Below are positions 8,415 to 18,269 of a DNA stretch of 64,000 nucleotides, piece by piece. Location: NCBI RefSeq assembly GCF_900113255.1, contig NZ_FOOR01000004.1, forward strand, positions 1 through 64,000, written 5' to 3'. The position numbers and the translations under genes were made by a program. The DNA is from Novosphingobium sp. CF614. Its GTDB lineage: Bacteria; Pseudomonadota; Alphaproteobacteria; Sphingomonadales; Sphingomonadaceae. Position 1 is the first letter of the stretch. Every line of letters starts with the position of its first letter. The notes under the pieces are model-generated. The model was not told the origin of the DNA. It did not search any database and was given only the letters and a program-made list of their open reading frames with translations.

Positions 8415-9953
8415 TCAATAGGCCCTTGCGACGTATATCCTTTCAACCGCCGGACGTCCTGTAAAAATGCAGGTGCCAATCTGGGCCGCACCGTCCAGGG
8501 GGGTATTGCGGATGGTGAGTTTGAGCGCCTTGAGCTTCTGCACCACGTCCTCAAGCTCCACCCCGGTCGGGCGTGCCCAGTGCACTTCGGCCCAGCCCGG
8601 ATAGCGCTTGTCTTCCGAGAAGAATGCCGCAAGCGCGTCAAAGCTTTCGATGGCCGTGATATTGGCATCGCGCCTGGCCCTGGCCTCGGCATAAAGCGCA
8701 GCCTGGATGTCTGCCAGTTCGGCGACGGCGCGGGCCAGGAAATCGTGCTTGGGCATGCCCACGAAATTGGCCTTGGCCGCCGCGTTCCACAACCGGTCGC
8801 GGCGCAGCATGGAAACCTGACCGCCGGCCGCATCGCGCCCGCCGATCTCCAGGATCAGCGGCACGCCTTTCTTGACCCAGGCCCAGCGCTTCTGCGTGGC
8901 CTTGCCGGGGCGCTTGTCGAGCAGCACGCGTACCGGCTCGCCCAGCGCGGAGAGGGCAGCCAGCGCCGCACGCAAATCCTCGCAATAAGCAAGCAGCGCC
9001 TCATCCTCGTCATTTTCGCGCAGCATCGGCAGGATCACGATCTGTTGCGGCGCCACCATCGGCGGCACGCGCAGGCCATCATCGTCGCCGTGGGTCATGA
9101 TAAGACCGCCGATCATGCGCGTGGAAGTCCCCCAGCTGGTGGTGTGCGCGTATTGCTGGGTGCCTTCCCGGTCCTGGTACTGGATACCCGCCGCATGGGC
9201 GAAGCCGGTGCCCAGATAATGCGAGGTCCCGGCTTGCAGCGCCTTGCCATCCTGCATCATCGCCTCGATCGAATACGTCGCCACGGCTCCCGGAAAGCGT
9301 TCGTTCTCCGGCTTTTCGCCCGCAACCACCGGCATGGCGAGCTCCGTCTCGGCGAAATCGCGATACATCTCGAGCGCGCGCAGCGTTTCGACCATCGCAT
9401 CCTCGCGGTCGGCGTGGGCGGTGTGGCCCTCCTGCCAGAGGAACTCGCTGGTGCGCAGGAACATGCGGGTGCGCATTTCCCAGCGCACGACATTGGCCCA
9501 CTGGTTGGTGAGCAGCGGCAGATCGCGCCAGGACTGCACCCAACGCGCCATCGCCGCGCCGATCACCGTTTCCGAGGTCGGACGAACGATCAGCGGTTCT
9601 TCCAGCTTGGCGTCCGGGTCGGGCACGAGGCCGCCCTTGCCGTCTGCGACCAGCCGATGATGCGTGACGACCGCCATTTCCTTGGCGAATCCTTCGACGT
9701 GCTCGGCTTCCTTGGCGAAATAGGAAAGTGGGATGAACAGCGGGAAATAGCAGTTGGAAACGCCGGCGGCCTTGATCCGGTCATCCATCCGGCGCTGGAT
9801 CCGCTCCCAGATGCCATAGCCCCACGGCTTGATGACCATGCAGCCGCGCACGCCCGATTCCTCGGCCATTTCGGCTTCGGAAATGACTTCCTGATACCAC
9901 TGGGCGAAATCGTCCTCGCGCTTGGTCGAGAGGGCGTGACGGATGGCGGACAC
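8415..9953 (-). CDS. proS: prolyl-tRNA synthetase, archaeal/eukaryotic-type (type 3)
   Basis: 512 residues; charges tRNA-Pro with proline. The class II core includes RPTSETV (about 124-130), motif 2 with R-x-E (RWEMRTRMF, 157-165) and RTSEFLWQEGHTAH (167-180), and GTSHYLGTGFA. There is no editing insertion between motifs 2 and 3, and the protein ends in a tyrosine (YVARAY), a feature of the archaeal/eukaryotic class rather than the long E. coli type. The GTG start at 9953 follows AGGAAG. Neighbours are phaR upstream and DUF805 downstream. Confidence 0.95.
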   Translation of the reverse strand: MSAIRHALSTKREDDFAQWYQEVISEAEMAEESGVRGCMVIKPWGYGIWERIQRRMDDRIKAAGVSNCYFPLFIPLSYFAKEAEHVEGFAKEMAVVTHHRLVADGKGGLVPDPDAKLEEPLIVRPTSETVIGAAMARWVQSWRDLPLLTNQWANVVRWEMRTRMFLRTSEFLWQEGHTAHADREDAMVETLRALEMYRDFAETELAMPVVAGEKPENERFPGAVATYSIEAMMQDGKALQAGTSHYLGTGFAHAAGIQYQDREGTQQYAHTTSWGTSTRMIGGLIMTHGDDDGLRVPPMVAPQQIVILPMLRENDEDEALLAYCEDLRAALAALSALGEPVRVLLDKRPGKATQKRWAWVKKGVPLILEIGGRDAAGGQVSMLRRDRLWNAAAKANFVGMPKHDFLARAVAELADIQAALYAEARARRDANITAIESFDALAAFFSEDKRYPGWAEVHWARPTGVELEDVVQKLKALKLTIRNTPLDGAAQIGTCIFTGRPAVERIYVARAY

Positions 9954-10019
9954 TTGTGGTTCTTCCTGACTTGTTGGCGCGAACGGGGGCTCCTCCCCCG
10001 AAGGCGCACCCGCTGGCCC

Positions 10020-10577
10020 TTATTTGCCCAGCGCGTCAAGCCTCTTCTGGATTTCGGCCATCTGATCGCGCAGCGCGGCAAGGTCTCCATTGTCGTCGGA
10101 GGATGGCGCCTTGGGTTCTGGCTTCTCGGAACCGGGCATGAAGGCGGAGGCGGCGGCCTTGAACATCGCCATGTTCTGTTCGGCCAGCTTGGCGAGCGGA
10201 TTGTTGCCCAGGCTGTCTTCGAAAGCCTTGGCCAGCTTCGTCTGGTTCGCGCGGAAGTTTTCCATCGAAGCTTCGAGGTAGTGCGGGATCAGGGACTGCA
10301 TCGAATTGCCGTACATGCCGATCAGTTCGCGCAGGAAGTTCACGGGAAGCATCTGCTCGCCGTTCGTTTCCTCTTCCATGATGATCTGGGTCAGGATGGT
10401 GTGCGTGATGTCGGTGCCGGTCTTGGCATCGAGAACCTTGTAGTCCACGCCTTCCCGAGTCATCTTCGCGAGGTGTTCGAGCGTGATGTAGCTTGACGAA
10501 CGGGTGTTGTAGAGCCGCCTGTTCGCGTACTTCTTGATAATTACGGTATTGTCCTCGCCAGGCGCCGCTTCAGCCAT
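10020..10577 (-). CDS. phaR: polyhydroxyalkanoate synthesis repressor PhaR
   Basis: 185 residues. The N-terminal DNA/PHB-binding domain is unmistakable (IIKKYANRRLYNTRSSSYIT, about 13-32, then LEHLAKMTREG), followed by the accumulation-regulator domain with FLRELIGMYGNSMQ and a C-terminal coiled coil (LAALRDQMAEIQKRLDALGK). PhaR represses phasin and its own gene until it is titrated onto PHB granules. No phaC or phasin gene is in the window. A perfect TGC-rich palindrome at 10641-10656 lies upstream and could mediate autoregulation. The start at 10577 (M-A-E-A-A-P) is preferred to an ATG 26 codons upstream that would run through the palindrome. Confidence 0.93.
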   Translation of the reverse strand: MAEAAPGEDNTVIIKKYANRRLYNTRSSSYITLEHLAKMTREGVDYKVLDAKTGTDITHTILTQIIMEEETNGEQMLPVNFLRELIGMYGNSMQSLIPHYLEASMENFRANQTKLAKAFEDSLGNNPLAKLAEQNMAMFKAAASAFMPGSEKPEPKAPSSDDNGDLAALRDQMAEIQKRLDALGK

Positions 10578-10640
10578 TTCCAATCCCCAGTCCAACCAAT
10601 CGCTTATGGTATCATTCGGGGATATCGCAACGCAACACAA

Positions 10641-10656
10641 TTTGCTGCGCAGCAAA
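10641..10656. promoter_or_regulatory. perfect palindrome TTTGCTGCGCAGCAAA, candidate PhaR operator
   Basis: A 16-bp perfect palindrome in the 96-bp gap between alr and phaR, about 65-80 nt before the phaR start. It contains abutting CTGC and GCAG half-sites. PhaR of Paracoccus denitrificans is described as binding TGC-rich sites (CTGC / GCAG half-sites, short spacer), including upstream of phaR itself. Near matches occur at 15836-15850 and 37118-37133. Operator function is inferred. Confidence 0.55.
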
Positions 10657-10673
10657 AGACCGGATGCGCCGTT

Positions 10674-11717
10674 TCAACGCCCGAATCGGCGTCCCAGCAC
10701 GGTCAGCAGTTCGTATTGCGACAAGCCGGTCACGGCGGAGGCTTCGGGCAATGTGTAATTCGCGGTGACCCAGTCACCCTCGTTCAGATGCGGCGCCCGG
10801 CTCAGGTCGATCACCGTCATGTCCATGCTGATCCGTCCCAGCACCGGCAGTTCGACCCCTCCGGCATGGAAGCGTCCCTTGCCGGACCAGCAGCGCAGAT
10901 AGCCATCGGCGTAGCCCAGCGCGATCGTGCCGACGCGCATGGCGGCGGGCGCGGTGAAGGTGGCGTTATAACCCACGGTCTCTCCCGCAGCGACGGTGCG
11001 CACTTGCATGATCGCCGCCTGCGGATGCACGACCGGACGGATCAGGCCGGCCATCTCGGGGCGTGGAACGCCGCCGTAGAGCGCGATGCCCGGGCGCGTG
11101 AGATCGCCATGGAAGGCACTGCCCAAAGCGATTCCGGCGCTGTTGGCAAGACTGGAGCGCGCGTGCGGCAGCGCGGCGCAGACTTCTTGCCAGCGTGCGC
11201 ATTGGACCGCGTTCAGCGCGCTATCCTCCTCGGCGGAAACGAGGTGCGAAAGCAGGACGTCGATCTCCAGCGCCTTCAGGCACTCCTCGCCGATCTGCGC
11301 CATGGGCAGGCCAAGCCGGTTCATGGCGGTATCGACCATCAGGTCACAGCGCCCGCCGCCCGCCGCCAGCCAGCGCCGCGCCTGTTCGAGCGAATTAATC
11401 ACCGGCTTGACCCCGCAGGCCCTGGCGAACGCCGCGTCGGCATCGCCCAGCGGGCCATGCAGGACCGAGATCGAACCCGGCGCGGCGAAGTCCAGCACGT
11501 CCACGACCTCTGACCAGTGGGCCACGAAGAAATCGCGGCATCCCGCCGCATGGAGCACCGGCACCACCTGCCGCACACCGACGCCGTAGCCGTCCGCCTT
11601 CACCGCCGCTCCGGCGCGGGCACGGCCGGAGAGCTTGTCAAGCGCCTGCCAGTTCGATCGCAGGGCATCGGGATCGAAGCCGAGCCGCAAGGCCGGCGGG
11701 GGAACATCAAGGCGCAT
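10674..11717 (-). CDS. alr: alanine racemase
   Basis: A 347-residue PLP enzyme that makes D-alanine for peptidoglycan. The PLP lysine sits in AGAAVKADGYGVG and the catalytic tyrosine region is VGYNATF; the C-terminal barrel has LGRISMDMTVIDLS and the family ends with LLTVLGRRFGR. The ATG at 11717 (M-R-L-D-V-P) gives a typical N-terminus. It lies inside the last codons of the transporter gene, overlapping by 11 nt, which suggests translational coupling; an ATG three codons upstream is the alternative. phaR follows after 96 nt. Confidence 0.93.
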   Translation of the reverse strand: MRLDVPPPALRLGFDPDALRSNWQALDKLSGRARAGAAVKADGYGVGVRQVVPVLHAAGCRDFFVAHWSEVVDVLDFAAPGSISVLHGPLGDADAAFARACGVKPVINSLEQARRWLAAGGGRCDLMVDTAMNRLGLPMAQIGEECLKALEIDVLLSHLVSAEEDSALNAVQCARWQEVCAALPHARSSLANSAGIALGSAFHGDLTRPGIALYGGVPRPEMAGLIRPVVHPQAAIMQVRTVAAGETVGYNATFTAPAAMRVGTIALGYADGYLRCWSGKGRFHAGGVELPVLGRISMDMTVIDLSRAPHLNEGDWVTANYTLPEASAVTGLSQYELLTVLGRRFGR

Positions 11718-13338
11718 CGTCACCATATTCGCGAGGCGGGCCACCGCGCAGGCCCCAGAGCGCCACGGCAAGCGCCATCGCCACCACGGCCCAAGTGTAC
11801 CACAAGCCTTCATAGGGATTGCCGCTCTTGGCCACCATGTAGCTGGAGATCAGCGGCAGGAAACCGCCGAAATACCCGGTGCCGATATGATAGGGGATCG
11901 ACATCGAACTGTAGCGGATCTTCGGCGGGAACATTTCACAAAGCAGAGCCGCGACGGGGCCATAAGTCGCGCCGGACAACGCCATCAGCACGATCAGCAT
12001 GAAGCCGATCATCAAGGCATCGCTGATGGCCGGCGTGATCCTGTCGAAGCTGTATCCGGCTTCGGTCAACCATGACTGGATCTGCGCGGTGCGAGCCTTC
12101 TTGTCGTCCCAGGCATAGCTGTCGATCGGCAATGCCCTGCCCCCCACCTTGACCACAAGCTCCGGCGCAGCCGATACTTGGTAGGTAATTCCGGCCGCCG
12201 TAAGATCGCCGAGCAGCTTGCCGCAATTCGTCGGCTGTTCGGAGGCGAAGGGGCTGTAGTCGCAGTCCGGGCCGGCAACGGAGACCGGCGCCTTGCGGCC
12301 GGCCTCGACCAGGCCGGGATTGGCGTGCGTGCCGATCGTCCAGAACGCGGGAAACATCAGCACCAGCGTCAGGAAATAACCCCAGACGATCGGCTTCTTG
12401 CGGCCGATCCGGTCGGACAGGCTGCCGAAGATCACGAAGAACGTCATGCCCAGCGCCGCCGACACGCCGACGATGACTTCCGCCCAGGTATCGTTCATGC
12501 GCATCGCGCCCTTGAGGAAGCTCAAGGCGGAGAACATCGCGGTGTACCAGATCACCGTAAGGCCCGCGGCGATGCCGAACAGGGCGATGAAGATGCGCTT
12601 CCGGTTGCCCGGGTACGTGAAGCTTTCCACGAAGGGATTTCCGGCGATCTCGCCTTCCGCCTGCATGGCCCTGAACACCGGGCTTTCCGAAAGCTTGAGA
12701 CGCATCCACAGCGAGATCGCAAGCAGCGCGATGCTCAGGATGAAGGGCACGCGCCAACCCCACGAATCCCACAACTCCGCGCTCATCAGTCCCTTGCAGC
12801 TCAGCACCACGATCAGGCTGAGCACGAAGCCGCCCACCACGCTGGCCTGGATGTAACCGGTGAAATAACCGCGCCGATTGGCGGGTGAGTGTTCCGAGAC
12901 GTAGATCGCCGCGCCGCCATACTCGCCGCCCAGCGCCAGGCCCTGAAGCACCCGCAGCAGCAGGACGATCGCCGGCGCCGCAAATCCGATCGTCTCGGCC
13001 GAAGGGATGAAGCCCACGCCCGCCGTCGCGATACCCATCAGCGTCACAGTGACGAGAAACGTGTACTTGCGCCCCAGCCTGTCCCCCAGGAAGCCGAACA
13101 GGATCGCTCCAAGCGGCCGGAAACCGAAGCCGACCGCGAAACCGGCCCAGACCAGCAGCGTTTCGAGCGTGGCATTGCCGGAGGGAAAGAAGGTCTTGCC
13201 GATGATCGCGGCGAGCGTGCCGTAGATGAAGAAGTCATACCACTCGAACACCGTGCCCATCGAAGAGGCGGCGATCACCAGCTTGATGTCGGAGACGCTG
13301 GGCTCCGGTCCGTGCGGATGCTGGTGTGCGTCTGCCAT
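11707..13338 (-). CDS. MFS transporter, metabolite:H+ symporter (MHS/ProP-like) with a large periplasmic insert
   Basis: 543 residues, 12 predicted transmembrane helices. MHS-type signatures include MGTVFEWYDFFIYG (TM1), GFRPLGAILFG with GDRLGRK (loop 2-3), RVLQGLALGGEYGGA (TM4) and SDRIGRKKPI (loop 8-9). Substrates in this group include proline, betaine, citrate and other carboxylates; I cannot assign one. About 105 hydrophilic residues with two cysteines (DCDY, NCGK) are inserted between TM9 and TM10, on the periplasmic face, making the protein about 100 residues longer than usual. The start has a GGGGGG-type ribosome-binding site. It overlaps alr by 11 nt. Confidence 0.88.
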   Translation of the reverse strand: MADAHQHPHGPEPSVSDIKLVIAASSMGTVFEWYDFFIYGTLAAIIGKTFFPSGNATLETLLVWAGFAVGFGFRPLGAILFGFLGDRLGRKYTFLVTVTLMGIATAGVGFIPSAETIGFAAPAIVLLLRVLQGLALGGEYGGAAIYVSEHSPANRRGYFTGYIQASVVGGFVLSLIVVLSCKGLMSAELWDSWGWRVPFILSIALLAISLWMRLKLSESPVFRAMQAEGEIAGNPFVESFTYPGNRKRIFIALFGIAAGLTVIWYTAMFSALSFLKGAMRMNDTWAEVIVGVSAALGMTFFVIFGSLSDRIGRKKPIVWGYFLTLVLMFPAFWTIGTHANPGLVEAGRKAPVSVAGPDCDYSPFASEQPTNCGKLLGDLTAAGITYQVSAAPELVVKVGGRALPIDSYAWDDKKARTAQIQSWLTEAGYSFDRITPAISDALMIGFMLIVLMALSGATYGPVAALLCEMFPPKIRYSSMSIPYHIGTGYFGGFLPLISSYMVAKSGNPYEGLWYTWAVVAMALAVALWGLRGGPPREYGDDAP

Positions 13339-13389
13339 GTGTTCCCCCCTTTGAATCTCGCTCCGGAAGTGTCGCCCTTATACGGTGGC

Positions 13390-13809
13390 TCAACGAGTGG
13401 GAAGCACCTGCATCGCGGCGTTCCATGGGAGCATGACCGCCCCGTGGCGTGCGGGATAGTCGCGCGCGGCCGCGATCGCCGACAGGCCCGGCCAATCCGG
13501 CAGTTCGCTTGCGCCCGCCAGCCAGGAGGCAATCGCCGTGCCGGCGGCGTGGATCTCGTCGATGCTGCGGCCAGGCGCGCCTTGCGCGAAAATCGCCGCT
13601 GCAGCCTGGCCGATGGCGCAAGCCTGGCTGCGCACGCCGATTTTCGCGATCGTCCTATCGGGCGCCGTCGCCAGGCCGAGCGTGATGGTGCTGCCGCAGC
13701 TTTTCGAACGCGCCTCTGCCCGCAGCGGCAGGTCATCCGTGAGCGGAAAGCGCGCGAGTCCGACGGCAAGTCCGAGCACGTCGGAGGTGTATAGAACGGT
13801 CGCCGACAT
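13390..13809 (-). CDS. iron-sulfur scaffold-like protein (NifU-N/SufU fold), third cysteine absent
   Basis: A 139-residue protein resembling IscU/SufU scaffolds. Two ligand motifs are recognisable, SKSCGST and SQACAIGQAAA. The position of the third scaffold cysteine, normally RxKCAxLPW, reads PARHGAVMLPW here with no cysteine; the protein has only two cysteines in all. It may therefore not assemble clusters in the usual way. Its ATG follows the cvpA stop with no gap, so the two are translationally coupled. A degenerate scaffold or a carrier for another ligand is possible. Confidence 0.75.
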   Translation of the reverse strand: MSATVLYTSDVLGLAVGLARFPLTDDLPLRAEARSKSCGSTITLGLATAPDRTIAKIGVRSQACAIGQAAAAIFAQGAPGRSIDEIHAAGTAIASWLAGASELPDWPGLSAIAAARDYPARHGAVMLPWNAAMQVLPTR

Positions 13810-14373
13810 TCAGTTCGTGTCGTTCTTCGCCGGATGCTTCGCCGGACCCTTGGCCGGGTTCTTGGCTTCCGCGGCGATCGCCTCGCGCCGCCGCTCGGAG
13901 ATAAGCTGGACCAGCGCCTCGCTGCTTGCGTTGACGAAGGGATAAGTGCGTGCCTGGGTGATCCAGTCCGGCCTGCCGCCGATGCCCCAGATGGTGTCGT
14001 AACCCAGCACCAGCACTGAGAAACCGAGCACGATGATGATCGTACCCTTCACCGCGCCGAAACCGAAACCGAGCACGCGGTCGATCGGCCCGAGGACGGA
14101 GGACCGGCTCTGGCTGCCCGCCCAGCGGGCCACCAGCTTGACCGCCAGGAAAGGCACCAGCAGCAGCAGCGCGAACGCCAACACCGCCGCGCCGGAACCG
14201 GTGCCGACATGCGGTTCCAGCCAGTCGGTAAGCGGCGTGTGCAGCAACCGGATCGCGAATATCGCGAAGATCCAGGCTCCCAGCGTCAGGATCTCCTGCA
14301 CGAAGCCACGAAGGAAGCCGGTGATGGCGCCCAGCCCGACCAGGAGCAGAACGGCGATGTCGAAGCCTGTCAT
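13810..14373 (-). CDS. cvpA: CvpA family membrane protein
   Basis: 187 residues with four predicted helices (LLLVGLGAITGFLRGFVQE at the N-terminus is the family signature) and a charged, Lys/Pro/Ala-rich cytoplasmic tail (NPAKGPAKHPAKN). CvpA homologues are inner-membrane proteins linked to colicin V production, purine metabolism and envelope stress; the biochemical role is unclear. It lies 12 nt after radA and directly abuts the NifU-like gene. In many alphaproteobacteria radA-cvpA (often followed by purF) is a conserved pair; purF is not here. Confidence 0.9.
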   Translation of the reverse strand: MTGFDIAVLLLVGLGAITGFLRGFVQEILTLGAWIFAIFAIRLLHTPLTDWLEPHVGTGSGAAVLAFALLLLVPFLAVKLVARWAGSQSRSSVLGPIDRVLGFGFGAVKGTIIIVLGFSVLVLGYDTIWGIGGRPDWITQARTYPFVNASSEALVQLISERRREAIAAEAKNPAKGPAKHPAKNDTN

Positions 14374-14385
14374 AGGTTGCCGAAA

Positions 14386-15765
<1,380 letters not shown>

Positions 15766-15835
15766 GCCTGTCGACTAGTAAGAACAGATTGCGAACACAA
15801 GCCCTCCATGGGGCTTTTTGCAGCACCCGCCAATC

Positions 15836-15850
15836 TTTGCTGCGCAGCAT
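15836..15850. promoter_or_regulatory. TGC-rich site TTTGCTGCGCAGCAT, possible PhaR box
   Basis: It matches the first 14 bases of the phaR-upstream palindrome (TTTGCTGCGCAGCA) and lies 65-79 nt before the chosen patatin start, in the radA/patatin intergenic region. A nearby TTTTTGCAGCA (15815-15825) adds another TGC half-site. A regulatory role is inferred from the match alone. Confidence 0.4.
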
Positions 15851-15914
15851 TGAGGTATCGATCGCCATTGCGATTGCAGTAGCGCTTGCCATCGCGCTCT
15901 GCCAAGCATGCGCC

Positions 15915-18230
15915 ATGCGGCAGAAGGAACTGCGGATCGCACTTGTCTGCTACGGCGGCGTCAGCCTCGCCGTCTACATGCATGGCGTGACCAAGGAACT
16001 GTGGAAGGCCATGCAGGCGAGCCGCGCCTTCTGGTCGGACGATCAGCAACCGGCCGGCAGCGCTGCGGTCTACCTGCGTTTGCTGCGACGCCTGGAGCAC
16101 GGCAGCAACCTCAGGCTCAGGCTGCTGACGGACATTGTCGCGGGCGCCAGCGCGGGCGGCATCAACTCCCTGTTCCTGGCCCAGGCGATCCATTCCGGGC
16201 AGTCGCTCGAACCGCTGACCGAATTGTGGCTCGAATGCGCGGACGTGGACGTGCTGCTCGATCCGGAGGCGCGACCCTGGTCGCGGATGGCCAAGTTCTG
16301 GGCGAGCCCGATCGTGTCCTATTTGCTGCACCGTCCGGGCAATGCGGTAAGTGCCAGCGTCGCCCCCGAAACGCGCGCGGAGGTTCGCGAGAAACTCTCG
16401 CGGCTGATCCGCTCGCGCTGGTTCGAACCCCCGTTCAGCGGCATCGGCTTCTCGCGCCTGCTATGCCGCGCGCTGACCGCGATGGCCGCGGCTCCCGCCG
16501 AAAAACCGCTGCTGCCCGCGCGCCATCCGCTCGACCTGTTCGTCACCGCCACCGACTTCAAGGGCCACCTGGAGACGCTGCACCTCCACTCGCCCCGGCT
16601 CGTCCTTGAAAGCGAGCACCGCCTCACGATCGGTTTCCGCGCCGCGACCCGGGCCGAGGGCGGCCATCCGCTGGCGCCGATCCCCGAACTGGTGCTCGCC
16701 GCGCGTTCCACAGCGAGCTTTCCCGGTGCCTTCCCGCCCTTGCAGATCGGCGAAATCGACCGGCTGGTGCGCGAGATGGCAGTGGACTGGCCAGAGCGCG
16801 ACGCCTTCCTTCGCCGCGTCATGCCCGAGCATTCGCGCAGCGGCGACATCGATGGCGTGTCGCTCATCGACGGTTCGGTCCTGGTCAATGCGCCTTTCGC
16901 CGATGCCATGTCCGTGCTGCGCGATCGGCCCGCGACACGCGAGGTCGACCGGCGCTTCGTCTACATCGACCCAAGCCCGGACCACACCGGCCCGACGATG
17001 CGCAAGGAGACCCGGTCGCTGGGGTTCTTCCCGGTAATCTTCGGTTCGCTCTCGGCAATTCCCCGCGAACAACCGATCCGCGACAATCTCGAAGCGCTGG
17101 AGCGCGATTCGCGCGAGATGGCAACCTTGCGCGACATCGTGAGCGCCTTGCGGCCCGAGATCGAGGAATCGGTGGACCGCCTGTTCGGCCACACGCTGTT
17201 CCTGGACCATCCCACGGCGAAGCGGCTTGCCGCATGGCGCGCGAAGGCGCAGCTGGCCGCGCTGGAACAGGCCGGATTCGCCTGTCATGGTTACGCCCAG
17301 GTCAAGTTCAGCGGCATCGTCACCATGTTCGGGCGATTGGTCTTCGATGCGGCACCGGAACTTGGCCTGCCCAACGCGGCGCCGATCAGGGATCGCCTGG
17401 TCGCTCACCTCGCGGCCATGGGGATCGACCGCATGAAAGCGCTGCGCGATGTCAAGTCGCCGACGCAGATCGCGTTCTTCCGCACCCATGATCTCGCTTT
17501 CCGCATCCGCCGCTTGCGGCTGCTGGCTCGGCAAGTGACGCAGGAGCGAGAGCGCGAGGGAAGTGTGACCGAGCAGGACCGAGACGATGCGCGCACAGCC
17601 ATCTATGCCGCGCTGGCACTCTATATAGATCGCGAACCGATGGCCGCGCTGGGGGAGGAATTTCCGGTCCTGGCCCGCGCCTTCTTCGAGGATCCAGGCG
17701 CGCTTGTCGATCATGTCGCGCGCAGACGCCGGCTCGTCGAGACCGACGCCGTCGTCGACGAAATGCTGGCCAGGGCCATGGCGGCAATGCCTGCCCCGCT
17801 ACGTCGACGCGTGCTGCTGGCCTACCTGGGCTTTCCCTTCTACGATACGGTGACCCTGCCCTTGCTGCGCGGCGAAGGGCTGACCGAATTCGACCCGGTG
17901 CAGGTGGACCGGATCTCGCCCGAGGACTGCCACGCGATCCGTCGAGGGTCGGACACGCTACGCGGCACCGAGTTCTACAACTTCGGCGCCTTCTTCAGCC
18001 GCGCCTACCGCGAGAACGACTACCTCTGGGGCCGGCTTCACGGAGCCGAACGCATGATCGACCTGCTCGCCTCGGCGCTGGACGCCGAACATGCCGTGCC
18101 CGAGCGTGAGCTGAAACAGTTCCGGCGCGAGGCGTTCCTGGCCATCCTCGACGAGGAACAGGGCCGACTGCGCGCCGATCCCGGGCTGGTGGAACGGATC
18201 AGGCGGGAAGTGTCCCAAGGCACCAGGTGA
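15915..18230 (+). CDS. patatin-like phospholipase family protein
   Basis: A 771-residue protein of the large bacterial patatin-like family. The N-terminal hydrolase domain has the oxyanion segment (VCYGGVSLAVYMHG), the nucleophile elbow GASAGG (GxSxG) and the catalytic Asp in DGSVLVNAPF, so a Ser-Asp dyad lipid acyl hydrolase is expected. The rest (about 400-771) is a long helical region of unknown function. The start M-R-Q-K-E-L-R at 15915 is chosen by family similarity although the ribosome-binding site is poor. The frame is open upstream and would add 42 residues including a hydrophobic stretch (SIAIAIAVALAIALC), so a membrane-anchored form cannot be excluded. Confidence 0.85.
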   Translation: MRQKELRIALVCYGGVSLAVYMHGVTKELWKAMQASRAFWSDDQQPAGSAAVYLRLLRRLEHGSNLRLRLLTDIVAGASAGGINSLFLAQAIHSGQSLEPLTELWLECADVDVLLDPEARPWSRMAKFWASPIVSYLLHRPGNAVSASVAPETRAEVREKLSRLIRSRWFEPPFSGIGFSRLLCRALTAMAAAPAEKPLLPARHPLDLFVTATDFKGHLETLHLHSPRLVLESEHRLTIGFRAATRAEGGHPLAPIPELVLAARSTASFPGAFPPLQIGEIDRLVREMAVDWPERDAFLRRVMPEHSRSGDIDGVSLIDGSVLVNAPFADAMSVLRDRPATREVDRRFVYIDPSPDHTGPTMRKETRSLGFFPVIFGSLSAIPREQPIRDNLEALERDSREMATLRDIVSALRPEIEESVDRLFGHTLFLDHPTAKRLAAWRAKAQLAALEQAGFACHGYAQVKFSGIVTMFGRLVFDAAPELGLPNAAPIRDRLVAHLAAMGIDRMKALRDVKSPTQIAFFRTHDLAFRIRRLRLLARQVTQEREREGSVTEQDRDDARTAIYAALALYIDREPMAALGEEFPVLARAFFEDPGALVDHVARRRRLVETDAVVDEMLARAMAAMPAPLRRRVLLAYLGFPFYDTVTLPLLRGEGLTEFDPVQVDRISPEDCHAIRRGSDTLRGTEFYNFGAFFSRAYRENDYLWGRLHGAERMIDLLASALDAEHAVPERELKQFRREAFLAILDEEQGRLRADPGLVERIRREVSQGTR

Positions 18231-18232
18231 TC

Positions 18233-18259
18233 GTCATCCCGGGTCACCCTCGGGATGAC
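18233..18259. terminator. hairpin between convergent patatin-like gene and dnaJ
   Basis: A 9-bp perfect stem (GTCATCCCG 18233-18241, CGGGATGAC 18251-18259) with a 9-nt loop, 3 nt after the patatin stop and 10 nt from the dnaJ stop. There is only a short T-run (GTTTG), so it may act as a bidirectional terminator with Rho or as a transcript-end stabiliser. Confidence 0.55.
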
Positions 18260-18269
18260 GTTTGCGCCG

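Noticed and set aside
15850..15915. Minus-strand text encoding R-Y-C-N-R-N-G-D-R-Y, similar to the C-terminus of the glycine-zipper lipoprotein (YRYDRNGDRYWDRDC)
   Set aside because: Similarity is limited to about ten residues of simple sequence, with no upstream lipoprotein gene. Treated as chance.
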